In this document: one piece after another, positions 32,131 to 41,650 of the stretch
Layout: the number at the start of each line of letters is the position of its first letter
How positions within the stretch are numbered: position 1 is the stretch's first letter
Origin: Streptomyces sp. cg36
Lineage (GTDB): Bacteria > Actinomycetota > Actinomycetes > Streptomycetales > Streptomycetaceae
Length of the DNA: 64,000 bases
Assembly (NCBI RefSeq): GCF_041080675.1
Contig: NZ_CP163520.1
Location: forward strand, 124,001-188,000
Reading direction: 5' to 3'
Made by a program: the position numbers and the translations under genes
Notes under the pieces: model-generated
What the model saw: the letters and a program-made list of their open reading frames with translations, nothing else
Told to the model about the DNA's origin: nothing
The model's database searches: none

Positions 32131-32988
32131 TCAGGCGCGGCGGTGGCGTGCCGCGGCGTACACGCGGCTGCGGTCGGCGGCCAGCTCGTCGAGCGGGGCC
32201 GCGACGCCCCGGGGCAGGCGCAGGGGGTCGAAGCCCGGTTCCGTGGCGGGCGGTTCGGTGCCGGTCAGGGTGAGGGTGCCGAGCGGCACGGTGTGCTCGG
32301 AGGACCACAGGCGGGTCGGGTCGTACACCTCGTCGTGCGGCGCCGGCAGCTGGGCCACGAGGTCCAAGCTGGCGGGCAGTTCGGCCGCCAGCCCGAGGCT
32401 GAGGTAGTCGCCCGGCCGGCTGTGGGCCTCCTCGGGGTTCAGCGGCTCCGTGGGCCGCTGGGGCCGCCAGCTCAGCCGGGCCCACCGCACCCTTCGCGCC
32501 CCGTCCGTCAGGCCGTAAGCGTGCACGGAGTGGTAGGTCAGGCCGGTGAATCCGGCGGCCGGGCGGGCCTGCTGGGCCAGTTCGAGGGCGGTGGCGGCCT
32601 CGGGGTGGCGCTCCAGGAAGGCGGGGACGGCCGACGGGTCCGGGGAGTTCGTGGCCCGCAGGAACTCGGCCATCGCCGCACCGGTCCGTACGAAGAAGAC
32701 AGGCAGCGTGAACATGACGAGGTCGAGGTCGCCGATGCGGACGGCCAAGCCGTGGTCGCCCGGATCGCCGTCGTGGCCACCGGGGCCGCCGAGCGTGCTG
32801 GAGAACCGGGCCGTGGCCGGGGTGGCGGGGGCGGTGAAGACGGCGGCGGCGCGCCCGGACGGGGTGAACTCGCCTGCGGCCCAGGCGCCGCGGGCGTGCA
32901 GGAGGCGGTGGTGGGCGGGGTCGGCGCCGGTCGCGGCGGCCACCTGCTCGACGAGCCGGGCACCACCGTCGAAGGAATCTTCGGTCAT
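32131..32988 (-). CDS. Minimal catalase-related heme protein (SrpA-like)
   Basis: The 285-residue protein matches the short catalase-related peroxidases: LLHARGAWAAGEFTPSG (distal His region), FSSTLGGPGGHDGDPGDHGLAVRI, FFVRTGAAMAEFL, and a C-terminal DRSRVYAAARHRR where catalases have the proximal Tyr region. It is about half the length of true catalases, as is usual for this group. It probably acts on peroxides or organic hydroperoxides. No clear ribosome-binding site before the ATG. Followed by the FMN reductase. Confidence 0.8.
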   Translation of the reverse strand: MTEDSFDGGARLVEQVAAATGADPAHHRLLHARGAWAAGEFTPSGRAAAVFTAPATPATARFSSTLGGPGGHDGDPGDHGLAVRIGDLDLVMFTLPVFFVRTGAAMAEFLRATNSPDPSAVPAFLERHPEAATALELAQQARPAAGFTGLTYHSVHAYGLTDGARRVRWARLSWRPQRPTEPLNPEEAHSRPGDYLSLGLAAELPASLDLVAQLPAPHDEVYDPTRLWSSEHTVPLGTLTLTGTEPPATEPGFDPLRLPRGVAAPLDELAADRSRVYAAARHRRA

Positions 32989-33106
32989 GGCGGTGACGGT
33001 AGGCAGCCCGGGTTACCGGGCGCATCGGTCGCCCTATCGGTCGGACCTTCCCGTGCCTGACGACAGGACGGGCGAGAAGTCCCATGAGAACGCGAGGAAA
33101 TGAGCT

Positions 33107-35809
33107 GTGTACGGACGGCATCAGGAGAAGAGGGAGCTCGACCGGCTCCTCGAAGGGGCCCGCGCGAGCAGGGGGTCTGCCTTGGTGCTCTGGGGGGATC
33201 CCGGCATCGGCAAGACCGCGTTGCTGGAGTACGCCACCGCGGTTGCCACCGACTTCACCGTGCTGGCCTGCCGCGGCAGCCGGATGGAATCGGGGCTCGC
33301 CTTCGCCGGGCTGCACGGACTGCTGTGGCCCCTCACCGCCCGGTTCGACGCGCTGCCGCCACCGCAGGCCGCCGCTCTGCGCGGGGCGCTCGGATACAGC
33401 GGTGACCTGACGAACCGCTTCCTCGTGGGGGCCGCCACGCTCACGCTGCTCACCGAACTCGCGGCCGAACGCCCCCTGTTGATCACCGTGGACGACGCGG
33501 GCTGGCTGGACGAGCCCAGCGCCGAATGCCTGGCCTTCGTCGCGCGACGGCTGTGCGCCGAACCCATGGCCCTGCTGCTCACGGGCCACACCGATCCCGG
33601 CTCCGGCGGGCCCTGGGAATGCCTGCCGGCCCTGTCTGTCCCCGCGCTGTCCGACACCGAGGCGGAACGGTTCGTCCGCGCCGAGGTGTCCGGGGCGGAC
33701 GAGGAGACCGTGCGCCGCACCGTCCGGGCCGCCTGCGGCAATCCGCTGGCGCTGCGCGAACTCCCCATGTCGGCGGCCGACCCCGGGGAGCGCCTGCCCA
33801 TCGGGCCCCTGCTGAGGCGGGCCTTCGGCGCCCGGACCGCCCAGCTCTCCTCCCCCACCCGGACCCTGCTGCTCGTGGCCGCCGCCGATGACCGCGGCGA
33901 CCTGCGCCTCGTGCGCGAGGCCGCGGGCGCACTCGGCGCGGGGGCAGCCGCCTGGGACGAGGCAACGCGCTCGGGCCTGCTCGCCGCCCAGGACGGCCGG
34001 ATCCGGTTCCGTGCTCCACTGCTGGGGGCGGTCGTGTACGAGGAGGCCCTGTTCACCGAGCGCCAGGCGGCACACCGGGCCCTTGCCGACGCCCTGCGTA
34101 CGGACGGGTCCGAACAGGGCCTGCGGGCCTGGCACTTGGCAGCCGCCGCCGACGACGAGGCGGACGACGACGTGGCCGAACTGCTCGAACGCAGCGCTCA
34201 CGACGACTGGACGCGGGGCGGCTACGCCTCCACGGCTCGGGCGCTGTGCCGGGCTGCCGAGCTGTCGCCCCGCGCTGCGGACGCGGCCCGCCGCTTCGCC
34301 CTGGGAGCCCGTGCCGCCTGGGAGTGCGGGCAGGTGGGGAAGGCGCGGGTCCTGCTCGACCGGGCGGGGCGGCTGGCGCCCGAGCAGACGGTGGCCAAGG
34401 ACAGCGGTGGCCTGCCCGGGGTCATCGAGTTCGCCCACGGCGACCAGGAGCGCGCACACCGGATGCTGCTGCGCGACACGCATGCCGTGTCCGAGCCCGG
34501 CAGAGCCATGGAACTGGCCTGTCTGGCGGTCCGGGCCGGGTGGGCGGGCGGATCCCCCGAGCAGCAGTCGGCGGCGCTGTGCCGGGTGGCGCAACTGGCC
34601 GCGGACGACGCGGAGGCACCGGGGGCGACCGTGCTGGCCGCGCTGACCCAGTGGTGGGGCGGCGATTCCGGCACCGGAGCGGCGCTCACCGAGGAGGCCG
34701 TCGCCCGGCTCGGCGCGGCGTCCTGGCGTCTGGTTCCGCCCGCTCCGCTGGCTCTGACGTGGGGCGCCGAGCAAACGCTCGCGGAGGCCCTGCGCCGTCA
34801 GCTGTCGGAGCTGCGCCGCACCGACGCGGCGAGCGCCCTGGTGATGACCGTGCCGCAGACCGCCACCCTGGACATCGTGGCCGGGCGCTGGAGCGAGGCG
34901 GCTGCGAACGCCGTCGAGACACTGCGGCTCGCCGAGGAGATCGGTGCCGACCACGCGGCCTCGCAGTGCCGCAACTCCCTCGCCTGGCTCGCGGCCCTGC
35001 GCGGCGACGAGCAGCACGTGGCCGAACTCACGGCCGCCACACTGGAGTTGTCGGTGCCACGCGGGGTGCGTGCGCTGACCGCAGCCGCCTACTGGCATCA
35101 GGGCCAGGCGGCCCTGTTCGCCGGACGCCCGCAGGAGGCCCTGGACCGCCTCCTGCCCCTGGCCGTCCCCGGACACCAGGCGGCGCACACCACCTTCGCG
35201 CTGCTCGCCGCCGCCGACACCGTGGAGGCCGCCGTCCGCGCCGGCCGCCCACAGGCCGGTGAGCCCGCGCTCGGGTCACTGCGCTCCTGGGCCGACCGGA
35301 CGGGCGCGCCGTGGGCCGTGGCGGCGGCGCACCAGAGCGCGGCGCTGCTGGCCACCGACCGGACGGAGGAGCTGTTCCGCCGCTCCCTCGACGTCCCCGG
35401 GGCCACCGGCCGGCCGTTCTGTCACGCGCGCACGCGTCTGCTGTACGGGGAGTGGCTGCGGCGCGTACGGCGGCGCACGGACGCCCGGGTGCAGCTCGCC
35501 GAGGCCGCGGAGACCTTCCGCCGCCTCGCGGCCGTACCGCTGCTGGAACGGGCCCTGACCGAACAGGAGCTGACGGGGCAGCAGCTGCGCCGCGAGACGC
35601 TCCGGGACGACGCCGTGCTCACCTCCCAGGAGTCCCGTGTGGCCCGACTGGCCGCGGAGGGGCTCACCAACCGGGAGATCGCCGCGCACCTCCTCATCAG
35701 CCCCCGCACGGTCGGCCACCACCTCTCCAACGTCTTCCAGAAACTGGGGATCGTCTCGCGGGGAGAGCTCGCCCGCGTGGACTTCGACAACGGAATGCGC
35801 CTCACCTAG
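33107..35809 (+). CDS. LuxR-family LAL transcriptional regulator (second copy)
   Basis: The 900-residue protein has Walker A GDPGIGKTA (30-38), Walker B LLITVDDAGWLD, the long helical repeat region and a C-terminal LuxR HTH (LTNREIAAHLLISPRTVGHHLSNVFQKLGI). GTG start with GAGGAA upstream. It is codirectional with, and 98 bp before, the GMC-oxidoreductase/aldehyde dehydrogenase genes, mirroring the LAL-GMC pairing at 22661-27446. Architecture matches MalT-type sensors; the ligand is unknown. Confidence 0.9.
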   Translation: MYGRHQEKRELDRLLEGARASRGSALVLWGDPGIGKTALLEYATAVATDFTVLACRGSRMESGLAFAGLHGLLWPLTARFDALPPPQAAALRGALGYSGDLTNRFLVGAATLTLLTELAAERPLLITVDDAGWLDEPSAECLAFVARRLCAEPMALLLTGHTDPGSGGPWECLPALSVPALSDTEAERFVRAEVSGADEETVRRTVRAACGNPLALRELPMSAADPGERLPIGPLLRRAFGARTAQLSSPTRTLLLVAAADDRGDLRLVREAAGALGAGAAAWDEATRSGLLAAQDGRIRFRAPLLGAVVYEEALFTERQAAHRALADALRTDGSEQGLRAWHLAAAADDEADDDVAELLERSAHDDWTRGGYASTARALCRAAELSPRAADAARRFALGARAAWECGQVGKARVLLDRAGRLAPEQTVAKDSGGLPGVIEFAHGDQERAHRMLLRDTHAVSEPGRAMELACLAVRAGWAGGSPEQQSAALCRVAQLAADDAEAPGATVLAALTQWWGGDSGTGAALTEEAVARLGAASWRLVPPAPLALTWGAEQTLAEALRRQLSELRRTDAASALVMTVPQTATLDIVAGRWSEAAANAVETLRLAEEIGADHAASQCRNSLAWLAALRGDEQHVAELTAATLELSVPRGVRALTAAAYWHQGQAALFAGRPQEALDRLLPLAVPGHQAAHTTFALLAAADTVEAAVRAGRPQAGEPALGSLRSWADRTGAPWAVAAAHQSAALLATDRTEELFRRSLDVPGATGRPFCHARTRLLYGEWLRRVRRRTDARVQLAEAAETFRRLAAVPLLERALTEQELTGQQLRRETLRDDAVLTSQESRVARLAAEGLTNREIAAHLLISPRTVGHHLSNVFQKLGIVSRGELARVDFDNGMRLT

Positions 35810-35907
35810 GCCATGACCGATACGGTGACCGATTTGCCCGCGCGCGGATCTCCCTAGCGTCGTGGTCGTTCGGCTGACCGGCCGGCGAGCGACTCAGGAG
35901 AACCCCC

Positions 35908-35980
35908 ATGGACAGCACCCTTCCCCCCCGGCGGCCCCGCTACTTCCGGTACGTCCGGTACTTCCGCCCACGCCACCATC
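35908..35980 (+). other. Frameshifted 5' end of the GMC oxidoreductase gene
   Basis: An ATG at 35908 with the ribosome-binding site CAGGAG looks like the true start, but its frame (MDSTLPPRRP...) is not that of the enzyme. Removing one C from the C7 run at 35923-35929 would give MDSTLPPGGPATSGTSGTSA continuing into ATIVVGGGSAGAV, a complete FAD-binding start. So the gene appears shifted by a +1 C; it could be a sequencing error or a real mutation. Confidence 0.65.
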
Positions 35981-37459
35981 GTGGTCGGCGGCGGCTCCGC
36001 CGGAGCCGTCCTCGCCGCCCGGCTCACCGAGGACCCCGGGCGCACGGTGCTGCTGCTCGAAGCAGGACCGGCCTATGCGCCGCAGGAGTACCCGGAGGCC
36101 GTGGCCTCCAGCAGTGTGCTGGGCGGCTGGACCGGACACGACTGGGGATACGAGTCCGAACCGGGCTTCATCGGCCACCCGGTGGCGGCCTTCCGCGGCA
36201 AGGTCCTCGGCGGATCGTCGGCCGTCAACGGCTCGGTGGCGGTCCGCGCCCTGCCCTCCGACTTCGCCCGCTGGTCCGAACGGGGGCTCCGAGGCTGGTC
36301 GTACGAGGAACTCCTGCCCTCCTTCAAGGCGCTGGAGTCCACCTCGGCAGGCGACGACGACCTGCACGGCCGCACCGGCCCCCTGCCGGTCGCCCAGCTC
36401 ACCCACGCCGACCTCAGCACGATGGAGCGGGCCTTCGTCGACGCGGCCCTGGCGGACGGGATCCGCCCGGTGGCCGACTTCAACGGAGCGGCTCCGCAGG
36501 GCGTCGGCCCGTACCCGATGAACGTGCGCGACGGCGTGCGTGTCAACACGGGCATGGCCTATCTGACCGACGCGGTCCGCGCGCGGCCCAACCTGACCGT
36601 CCGCGCCGAAGTGCTGGTCGACCGCGTGCTGTTCAAGGACGGCCGGGCCACGGGCGTGGTCCTCGCGGACGGCACCGAGGCGGTCGCCGATCAGGTGATT
36701 CTGTCGGCGGGCGCCTACGGCAGCGCCGCGATCCTGCTCCGCTCCGGCATCGGGCCGGCCGAGGACCTCGAAGCACTGGGAATTCCGGTCGTCGCCGATC
36801 TGCCCGTCGGGCTGCGCCTGCAGGACCACCCGTTCTTCTACAACGCCTACGCCGCCGAGCCCGACCGGATCGGCGGCCAGACCCCGGTGATCGGCGCGAA
36901 GGTGTGGACCGCCAGCTCGGAAGCGGGCGAGGGCGAGCTGGACCTGCACATCACCGCCACCCATCTCTTCGACCATTCCACCAGTCCCACCGGCGTCGGA
37001 TTCGTCCTCGCGGTCGCGCTCGTGCGCCCGCGGTCGCAGGGCACGCTGACGCTGAGGAGCCGCGACCCCGAGGACGCGCCCCGCATCGACCTCAACTTCC
37101 TCGCCGAGCCGAGCGACCGCCGCCGTCTGATCGAAGGCATCGCGCTCGCACGCCGCCTCGGTGCCACCCAGCCGCTGGCCGGGCTCATCGACCGCGAACT
37201 CAACCCGGGCCCGCGGGCGCGGAGCGACGCCGAGATCGAGGCGGCGGTGCTGGCCACCCTGGACACCTACCACCACCCCACCTCCACCGCCCCGATGGGC
37301 GCGGACGACGACCCGACGGCCGTCACCGACCGGCTCGGCGCGGTGCGGGGAGTGTCCGGCCTCCGCGTCGTAGACGCCTCGATCTTCCCGGACGTCCCGT
37401 CGGCCGCCACCAACCTCACGGTCATCGCGGCGGCCGAGCACATCGCCCGCCAGATCTGA
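35981..37459 (+). CDS. GMC-family FAD oxidoreductase (second copy; N-terminus affected by frameshift)
   Basis: From the in-frame GTG at 35981 the 492-residue product starts inside the FAD motif (VGGGSAGAVLAARL) and would lack the first beta-strand, so this start is unlikely to be the natural one. Other GMC features are intact: GKVLGGSSAVNGSVAVR, ILSAGAYGSAAILLRSGIG, the catalytic region TYHHPTSTAPMG, and DASIFPDVPSAATNLTVIAAAEHIA. It is followed by an aldehyde dehydrogenase 58 bp downstream, suggesting alcohol-to-acid oxidation. The frameshift at the C7 run decides whether the gene works. Confidence 0.82.
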   Translation: MVGGGSAGAVLAARLTEDPGRTVLLLEAGPAYAPQEYPEAVASSSVLGGWTGHDWGYESEPGFIGHPVAAFRGKVLGGSSAVNGSVAVRALPSDFARWSERGLRGWSYEELLPSFKALESTSAGDDDLHGRTGPLPVAQLTHADLSTMERAFVDAALADGIRPVADFNGAAPQGVGPYPMNVRDGVRVNTGMAYLTDAVRARPNLTVRAEVLVDRVLFKDGRATGVVLADGTEAVADQVILSAGAYGSAAILLRSGIGPAEDLEALGIPVVADLPVGLRLQDHPFFYNAYAAEPDRIGGQTPVIGAKVWTASSEAGEGELDLHITATHLFDHSTSPTGVGFVLAVALVRPRSQGTLTLRSRDPEDAPRIDLNFLAEPSDRRRLIEGIALARRLGATQPLAGLIDRELNPGPRARSDAEIEAAVLATLDTYHHPTSTAPMGADDDPTAVTDRLGAVRGVSGLRVVDASIFPDVPSAATNLTVIAAAEHIARQI

Positions 37460-37517
37460 CCCACCGCACCCCTACCCGTACGCACATCCGCACCCCGTTT
37501 CGTAAGGACTCTCCGCC

Positions 37518-38939
37518 ATGCAGCACGCCCGTAACCTCATCGACGGCCAGTGGGTCGACTCCGCCCGTCAGACCCCGTCGCTGAACCCGTCCACCGGCGA
37601 GGTGCTCGGCACCTTCGCCGACGCCGGAGCCCACGAGGCGACGGCCGCGATCGCCGCCGCCCGCCGTGCCTTCGAGACCACCGACTGGGCGCGCGACCGG
37701 AACCTGCGCGCCAGGGCCCTCTTCGAGATGGCCGACCGTCTGGCGGAGCGCCGCGACGAGTTCGTCACGCTGCTCGCCCGTGAGAACGGCAAGATCCTCG
37801 GCGAGGCCGCCTTCGAGATCGACCTCACCATCCCCAAGCTGCGCTACTACGCCGCACTGGCCCTGAGCGACCACGGCAGCTCGGCCGAGGTCCGTCCCGG
37901 CCTCTACTCCATGACCCTCCGCCAGGGCGCGGGGGTCGCCGCGGTCATCGCGCCGTGGAACTCCCCTGTCGTCCTCGCGGTCCGCTCGTTCGCACCGGCC
38001 CTGGCCGCCGGCTGCACCGTCGCCATGAAGCTCCCGAGCCAGACGGGGCTGGTCAACGGTCTGCTCAGCGAGCTCGTCGCACAGACCGAGAGCCTGCCCG
38101 CCGGAGTGATGAACATCTTCACCGAGTCGGGCAACGACGGCGCCCCGCTGCTCATCACCTCCCCCGACGTGGACGTCATCAGCTACACCGGCTCCACCGT
38201 CGTCGGCCGCGTCATCGCCGCGAACGCCGCGCCCACGCTCAAGGCGCTCTCCCTGGAGCTCGGCGGCAAGAGCCCGATGATCGTCTTCGACGACGCGGAC
38301 ATGGACGCCGCCGTCCCGGCTCTCACCAAGGCCATCACTACCTTCACCGGCCAGTTCTGCATGACGGGAAGCCGCATTCTGGTCCAGAGGGGTGTCGCGG
38401 ACGAGTTCCGCCGCCGCATGGTCGCATCGCTGCGGGCCGTCAAGGTCGGTCCCGGCGACGACCCGGCCAGCGAGATGGGCCCGCTGATCGACGAGCACAA
38501 CGCCCGGCGAGTCGAAGCCGTCGTCACCGATGCGGCGGCGTACGCGGAGGTCCTCGTCAGGGGCGTGCGGGACGGCGCGTTCCTGACGCCCTCCCTGGTG
38601 GAGGTCGCGGACCCGAACGCCCCGATCGTGCAGCAGGAAGTGTTCGGCCCGGTCGCCACCTTCGAGGTCTTCGGCACCGAGGAGGAGGCCGTCGCCCTGG
38701 CCAACGCCACGGAGTTCGGCCTGGCGGCGTCGGTCTGGACCCGCGACGTGGACCGTCCGCTGCGCGTGGGGCGCGAGATCGACGCCGGCACCGTGTGGAC
38801 CAACACCTGGGCCATCGTCCACGACATGTTCGAGGAGGGCGGCTTCAAGCAGTCCGGCGTGGGCCGCCTGAACGGAGTGCGCGGCCTGGAGGAGTTCCAG
38901 GAGACCAAGCACTACGTCCACGCCGCGCCCCGCGCCTGA
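37518..38939 (+). CDS. NAD(P)-dependent aldehyde dehydrogenase (betaine-aldehyde/benzaldehyde type)
   Basis: The 473-residue protein has the standard ALDH blocks: VAAVIAPWNSPVVLAVRSFAPALAAGC, ISYTGSTVVG, LELGGKSPMIVF with the general-base Glu, and TTFTGQFCMTGSR with the catalytic Cys. It ends with QEVFGPVATFEVF and a KQSGVGRLNG segment. It would oxidise the aldehyde made by the GMC enzyme upstream. AAGGA before the ATG. A 16-bp-stem terminator follows 7 bp after the stop. Confidence 0.92.
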   Translation: MQHARNLIDGQWVDSARQTPSLNPSTGEVLGTFADAGAHEATAAIAAARRAFETTDWARDRNLRARALFEMADRLAERRDEFVTLLARENGKILGEAAFEIDLTIPKLRYYAALALSDHGSSAEVRPGLYSMTLRQGAGVAAVIAPWNSPVVLAVRSFAPALAAGCTVAMKLPSQTGLVNGLLSELVAQTESLPAGVMNIFTESGNDGAPLLITSPDVDVISYTGSTVVGRVIAANAAPTLKALSLELGGKSPMIVFDDADMDAAVPALTKAITTFTGQFCMTGSRILVQRGVADEFRRRMVASLRAVKVGPGDDPASEMGPLIDEHNARRVEAVVTDAAAYAEVLVRGVRDGAFLTPSLVEVADPNAPIVQQEVFGPVATFEVFGTEEEAVALANATEFGLAASVWTRDVDRPLRVGREIDAGTVWTNTWAIVHDMFEEGGFKQSGVGRLNGVRGLEEFQETKHYVHAAPRA

Positions 38940-38946
38940 CCCCCAC

Positions 38947-38979
38947 CCGGGTGGGACGGCGGCCCGCCGTCCCACCCGG
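38947..38979 (+). terminator. Terminator after the aldehyde dehydrogenase gene
   Basis: A 16-bp perfect inverted repeat (38947-38962 and 38964-38979) with a minimal central loop, ending the LAL-GMC-ALDH transcript. Confidence 0.8.
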
Positions 38980-39014
38980 CCGGCCCCACCGCCACGCGCC
39001 GACCAGGAGCCCCC

Positions 39015-39629
39015 ATGGCCACCCCTCCCGAAAGCACCGTCCTGACCTCCCACGGAGACATCGCGCTCGTCGCGGCGCGCAGGGTCGATCCGGGCCACGA
39101 AGAGACGTTCCAGGAGTGGGCACGGGGGGTCCTGGCCGCCGCCGCCACGCTCCCCGGCCATTTGGGCGGCGGCCTCTACCGCCCCGCCGCCGACGGCGCG
39201 CCGTGGATCGTCGTGCACCGCTTCCGCGACCAGAAGGCGCTGCGGGTGTGGCTCGCCTCCCCGCAGCGGGCCGCGTTCTCCGCCCACCACGAAGGGCACC
39301 GCCACTACGAGGTCGCGCGCCGTGAACTGGCGGGAATGGAGGGCTGGTTCACTGAACCCGGGCGGGCCGCCACCGCGCCGCCGCGCTGGAAGACGGCGGT
39401 CGCCTCCGCCCTGGGGATCTTCCCGATCTCCCTGCTCGGCAGCGTGTTCCTCACCCCGCATCTGACGGGCCTGCCGCAGGCGGCGCGTACCGCCGTCTTC
39501 GCCGCGCTGTTCAGCGTGCTGATGACGTACGTGTCCATGCCCCTCGTCACCCGCGCCCTACGCCATTGGCTCAGCCCCCGCGCGACAACGACCAAGCACC
39601 CGACAACCCAGCAGGAGAGCACCTCATGA
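39015..39629 (+). CDS. Antibiotic-biosynthesis-monooxygenase-domain protein with two membrane helices
   Basis: The 204-residue protein begins with an ABM/dimeric alpha-beta-barrel domain (IALVAARRVDPGHEETFQEWARGVLAAAATLPGHLGGGLYRP, then WIVVHRFRDQKALRVWLAS). It ends with two hydrophobic segments (TAVASALGIFPISLLGSVFL and AVFAALFSVLMTYVSMPLV). This two-part layout is known for proteins annotated ABM-type hypothetical membrane proteins. AGGAG before the ATG. Its stop overlaps the next start (ATGA), so it is coupled to the F420-reductase-like gene. Confidence 0.8.
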   Translation: MATPPESTVLTSHGDIALVAARRVDPGHEETFQEWARGVLAAAATLPGHLGGGLYRPAADGAPWIVVHRFRDQKALRVWLASPQRAAFSAHHEGHRHYEVARRELAGMEGWFTEPGRAATAPPRWKTAVASALGIFPISLLGSVFLTPHLTGLPQAARTAVFAALFSVLMTYVSMPLVTRALRHWLSPRATTTKHPTTQQESTS

Positions 39630-40264
39630 CCAAGGCCATCATCGGTACCGGCAGCATCGGCAGCCGTCTGGCGGCGAATCTCGTCGCGGGCGGTGCGGGC
39701 GTCCTGCTCGCGAGCAACAACCTCGCGGACGCCGCGACACTCGCCGACACGCTGGGCGACCATGCCACGGCAGTGACCGTCGACCAGGCCGTCGATGCGG
39801 CGGACGTGCTCGTCCTCGCCGTATGGCTGGACACGGCCAAGCAACTGCTCGCACAGTACCGCGACAGGCTGCCCGGCAAGATCCTGGTCGACCCCTCCAA
39901 CCCGATCGCCCCGGACGGCAACGGCGGCTTCGTCAAGACGATCGGAGCCGGAGAGTCCTCCGGCCAGATCCTTGCCGCCCTGGTTCCCGCCGGTGCCCGG
40001 CTGGTCAAGGCATTCGGCACGCTGTCCGCCGAAACCCTCACCTCCGCGTCCCGCAGGGCCCCGGAACCCGCGGTCGGGTTCTACGCCGCCGACGACGACG
40101 CGGCGAGCGACGCGGTCGCCGCGCTGATCACCGCGGCGGGCTTCGACCCGGTCAAGGCCGGCGGCATCGACCAGTCGATCCGCCTGGAGGTCTTCGGTGA
40201 CCTCCACGAGTTCGGCGCCCTGGGCCGGGCCGTGAACCGCGCCGAGGCACTCGCGGCGCTCTGA
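39626..40264 (+). CDS. NADP-dependent F420-reductase-like (Rossmann) oxidoreductase
   Basis: The 212-residue protein starts with the dinucleotide-binding motif AIIGTGSIGSRLAANLVAGG and continues with DVLVLAVWLDTAKQLL, KILVDPSNPIAPDG and LVKAFGTLSAETL. This matches the F420-dependent NADP reductase/dehydrogenase family (Fno-like), which in many members use other substrates. It starts inside the stop of the ABM gene (ATGA), with GCAGGAG upstream, so the two are co-translated. Cofactor F420 versus another partner cannot be decided. Confidence 0.82.
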   Translation: MTKAIIGTGSIGSRLAANLVAGGAGVLLASNNLADAATLADTLGDHATAVTVDQAVDAADVLVLAVWLDTAKQLLAQYRDRLPGKILVDPSNPIAPDGNGGFVKTIGAGESSGQILAALVPAGARLVKAFGTLSAETLTSASRRAPEPAVGFYAADDDAASDAVAALITAAGFDPVKAGGIDQSIRLEVFGDLHEFGALGRAVNRAEALAAL

Positions 40265-40416
40265 GGTCGGCCCCGCCCCAAGGCAGGGATGCGGTCACCA
40301 CGCGTGGACGCGCCTGTCTGACGGCGGTTGCCACTGTGGCTCGCCCACCCGAAAGCCCCTCGCCGCAGGTCCCCGACGGCGAACGTGACAACCATGGGCT
40401 CCGACTCGCGCACACG

Positions 40417-41550
40417 TCACACGGGGACACGCCATATGTCCATCGGCACGGCGCGTACCGACCGCCCGTGCGCGTCCAGGACCCGGCCCATCCGCTTGAC
40501 CGTACGCAGGGAGACGCGGCGCTCGACGATCTGGAGATCGGGGTACGTGCGGGCGAGCGCGGCCTCCAGGCGTTGCCCGTCGGCCAGGGAACGCAGCCAC
40601 ACGGAAAGGATCAGGTTGTGTGGTCCGGTGACGGCGGCGCACAGCCGTGCCTCGGGGAGTCTGGCCAGCTGGGGGCCGATCTCATCGAGCCGGTGGGGCG
40701 GCACGGCAGCCCAGTAGGAGGCGAGAACGGGGCGTCCGGCGTCCGGGGCGGCGATCTCGCAGCGGAATCGGATGGTGTCGCAGGCGGCGATCCGTTCGAG
40801 GCGGCGCCGAACGGTCGAGGGACTCAGCCCCGTGGCGGTGGCCAGCCCGGCCTGGTCACGGCGGCCGTCAAGGCCCAGCTGGATCAGCAGTTCCCGGTCC
40901 TCTTCGCGGACTTGCGAGGGTTCCGCGTAGCCGCCCGGGGCCACGCCGCGCAGGTCCTGGCGCTGGCCGGGCTCCAGCGAGTCCAGCCGCCAGCGGACGC
41001 CCTCGGCGTAGAAGCCGGTGGCCAGACGCACGCCGACGGAGTGGACGCCGGGGAGTCGGCCCAGCCGGTCGGTGGTGTAGCGCGAGACCCACGCGAGGTC
41101 GGCGAAGGCCGCGGTGACGAACAGGTCGCAGCCCTGCGCGAAGTGGTCGATGGTCAGCACATGGGGGTCGTCGGCCAGTGCGTCGGCCGTCTGCCAGAGC
41201 GTGTCCGGGGCGCAGTCGAGATCGAGGAAGGCGACGCAGCCGCGGTCATGGGGACTGGGCAGGCCGTAGGCGGTCACCCAGGCGGCACCCGTATCGGTGA
41301 GACGGCGCCAGCGGCGGGCGGCGGTGACCGGGCTGATTCCCAGGGTCTTTCCGAGGAGCGACCACGGCGCCCGGGGCCGCAGCTGGAGCGCGTTCACCAG
41401 CGCGAGATCCAGCTCGTCCACCCCGGCGGCAGGACCCGTCACCGCCGGCTTCCGGTGGATTCGTGCATCGAAAAGCTCCCTGTGACGTGATCCTGCGAAT
41501 GTCCGAGGAACTCCTGCCCTGAGCTCCAGAATCGGCGAACGAGTGCGCAC
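40417..41550 (-). CDS. Lrp/AsnC-family regulator with two tandem units
   Basis: Two Lrp/AsnC units follow each other: HTH 1 (DELDLALVNALQLRPRAPWSLLG, SPVTAARRWRRL) with its ligand-binding domain, then HTH 2 (EEDRELLIQLGLDGRRDQAGLA, SPSTVRRRLERI) and a second effector domain. Such fused double regulators are common in Streptomyces. The start is uncertain: GTG at 41550 gives 377 residues, while a GTG at 41421 would begin directly at the first HTH. It diverges from the SnoaL-like gene. Target and ligand unknown. Confidence 0.8.
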   Translation of the reverse strand: MRTRSPILELRAGVPRTFAGSRHRELFDARIHRKPAVTGPAAGVDELDLALVNALQLRPRAPWSLLGKTLGISPVTAARRWRRLTDTGAAWVTAYGLPSPHDRGCVAFLDLDCAPDTLWQTADALADDPHVLTIDHFAQGCDLFVTAAFADLAWVSRYTTDRLGRLPGVHSVGVRLATGFYAEGVRWRLDSLEPGQRQDLRGVAPGGYAEPSQVREEDRELLIQLGLDGRRDQAGLATATGLSPSTVRRRLERIAACDTIRFRCEIAAPDAGRPVLASYWAAVPPHRLDEIGPQLARLPEARLCAAVTGPHNLILSVWLRSLADGQRLEAALARTYPDLQIVERRVSLRTVKRMGRVLDAHGRSVRAVPMDIWRVPV

Positions 41551-41650
41551 GGACGACTCTATGTCCCGTTCCCGACGCGCGACGCCGTGTATGCCACACG
41601 GACCCACCACCCACCGCGCCGCGGTATGAACCACAGGAGTGATCACGAGA

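Noticed and set aside
31811..35188. A 1125-codon open frame on the minus strand across the FMN-reductase, catalase-like and LAL genes
   Set aside because: It is antisense to three genes with clear families and has no recognisable domain; high-GC DNA often gives such long shadow frames.
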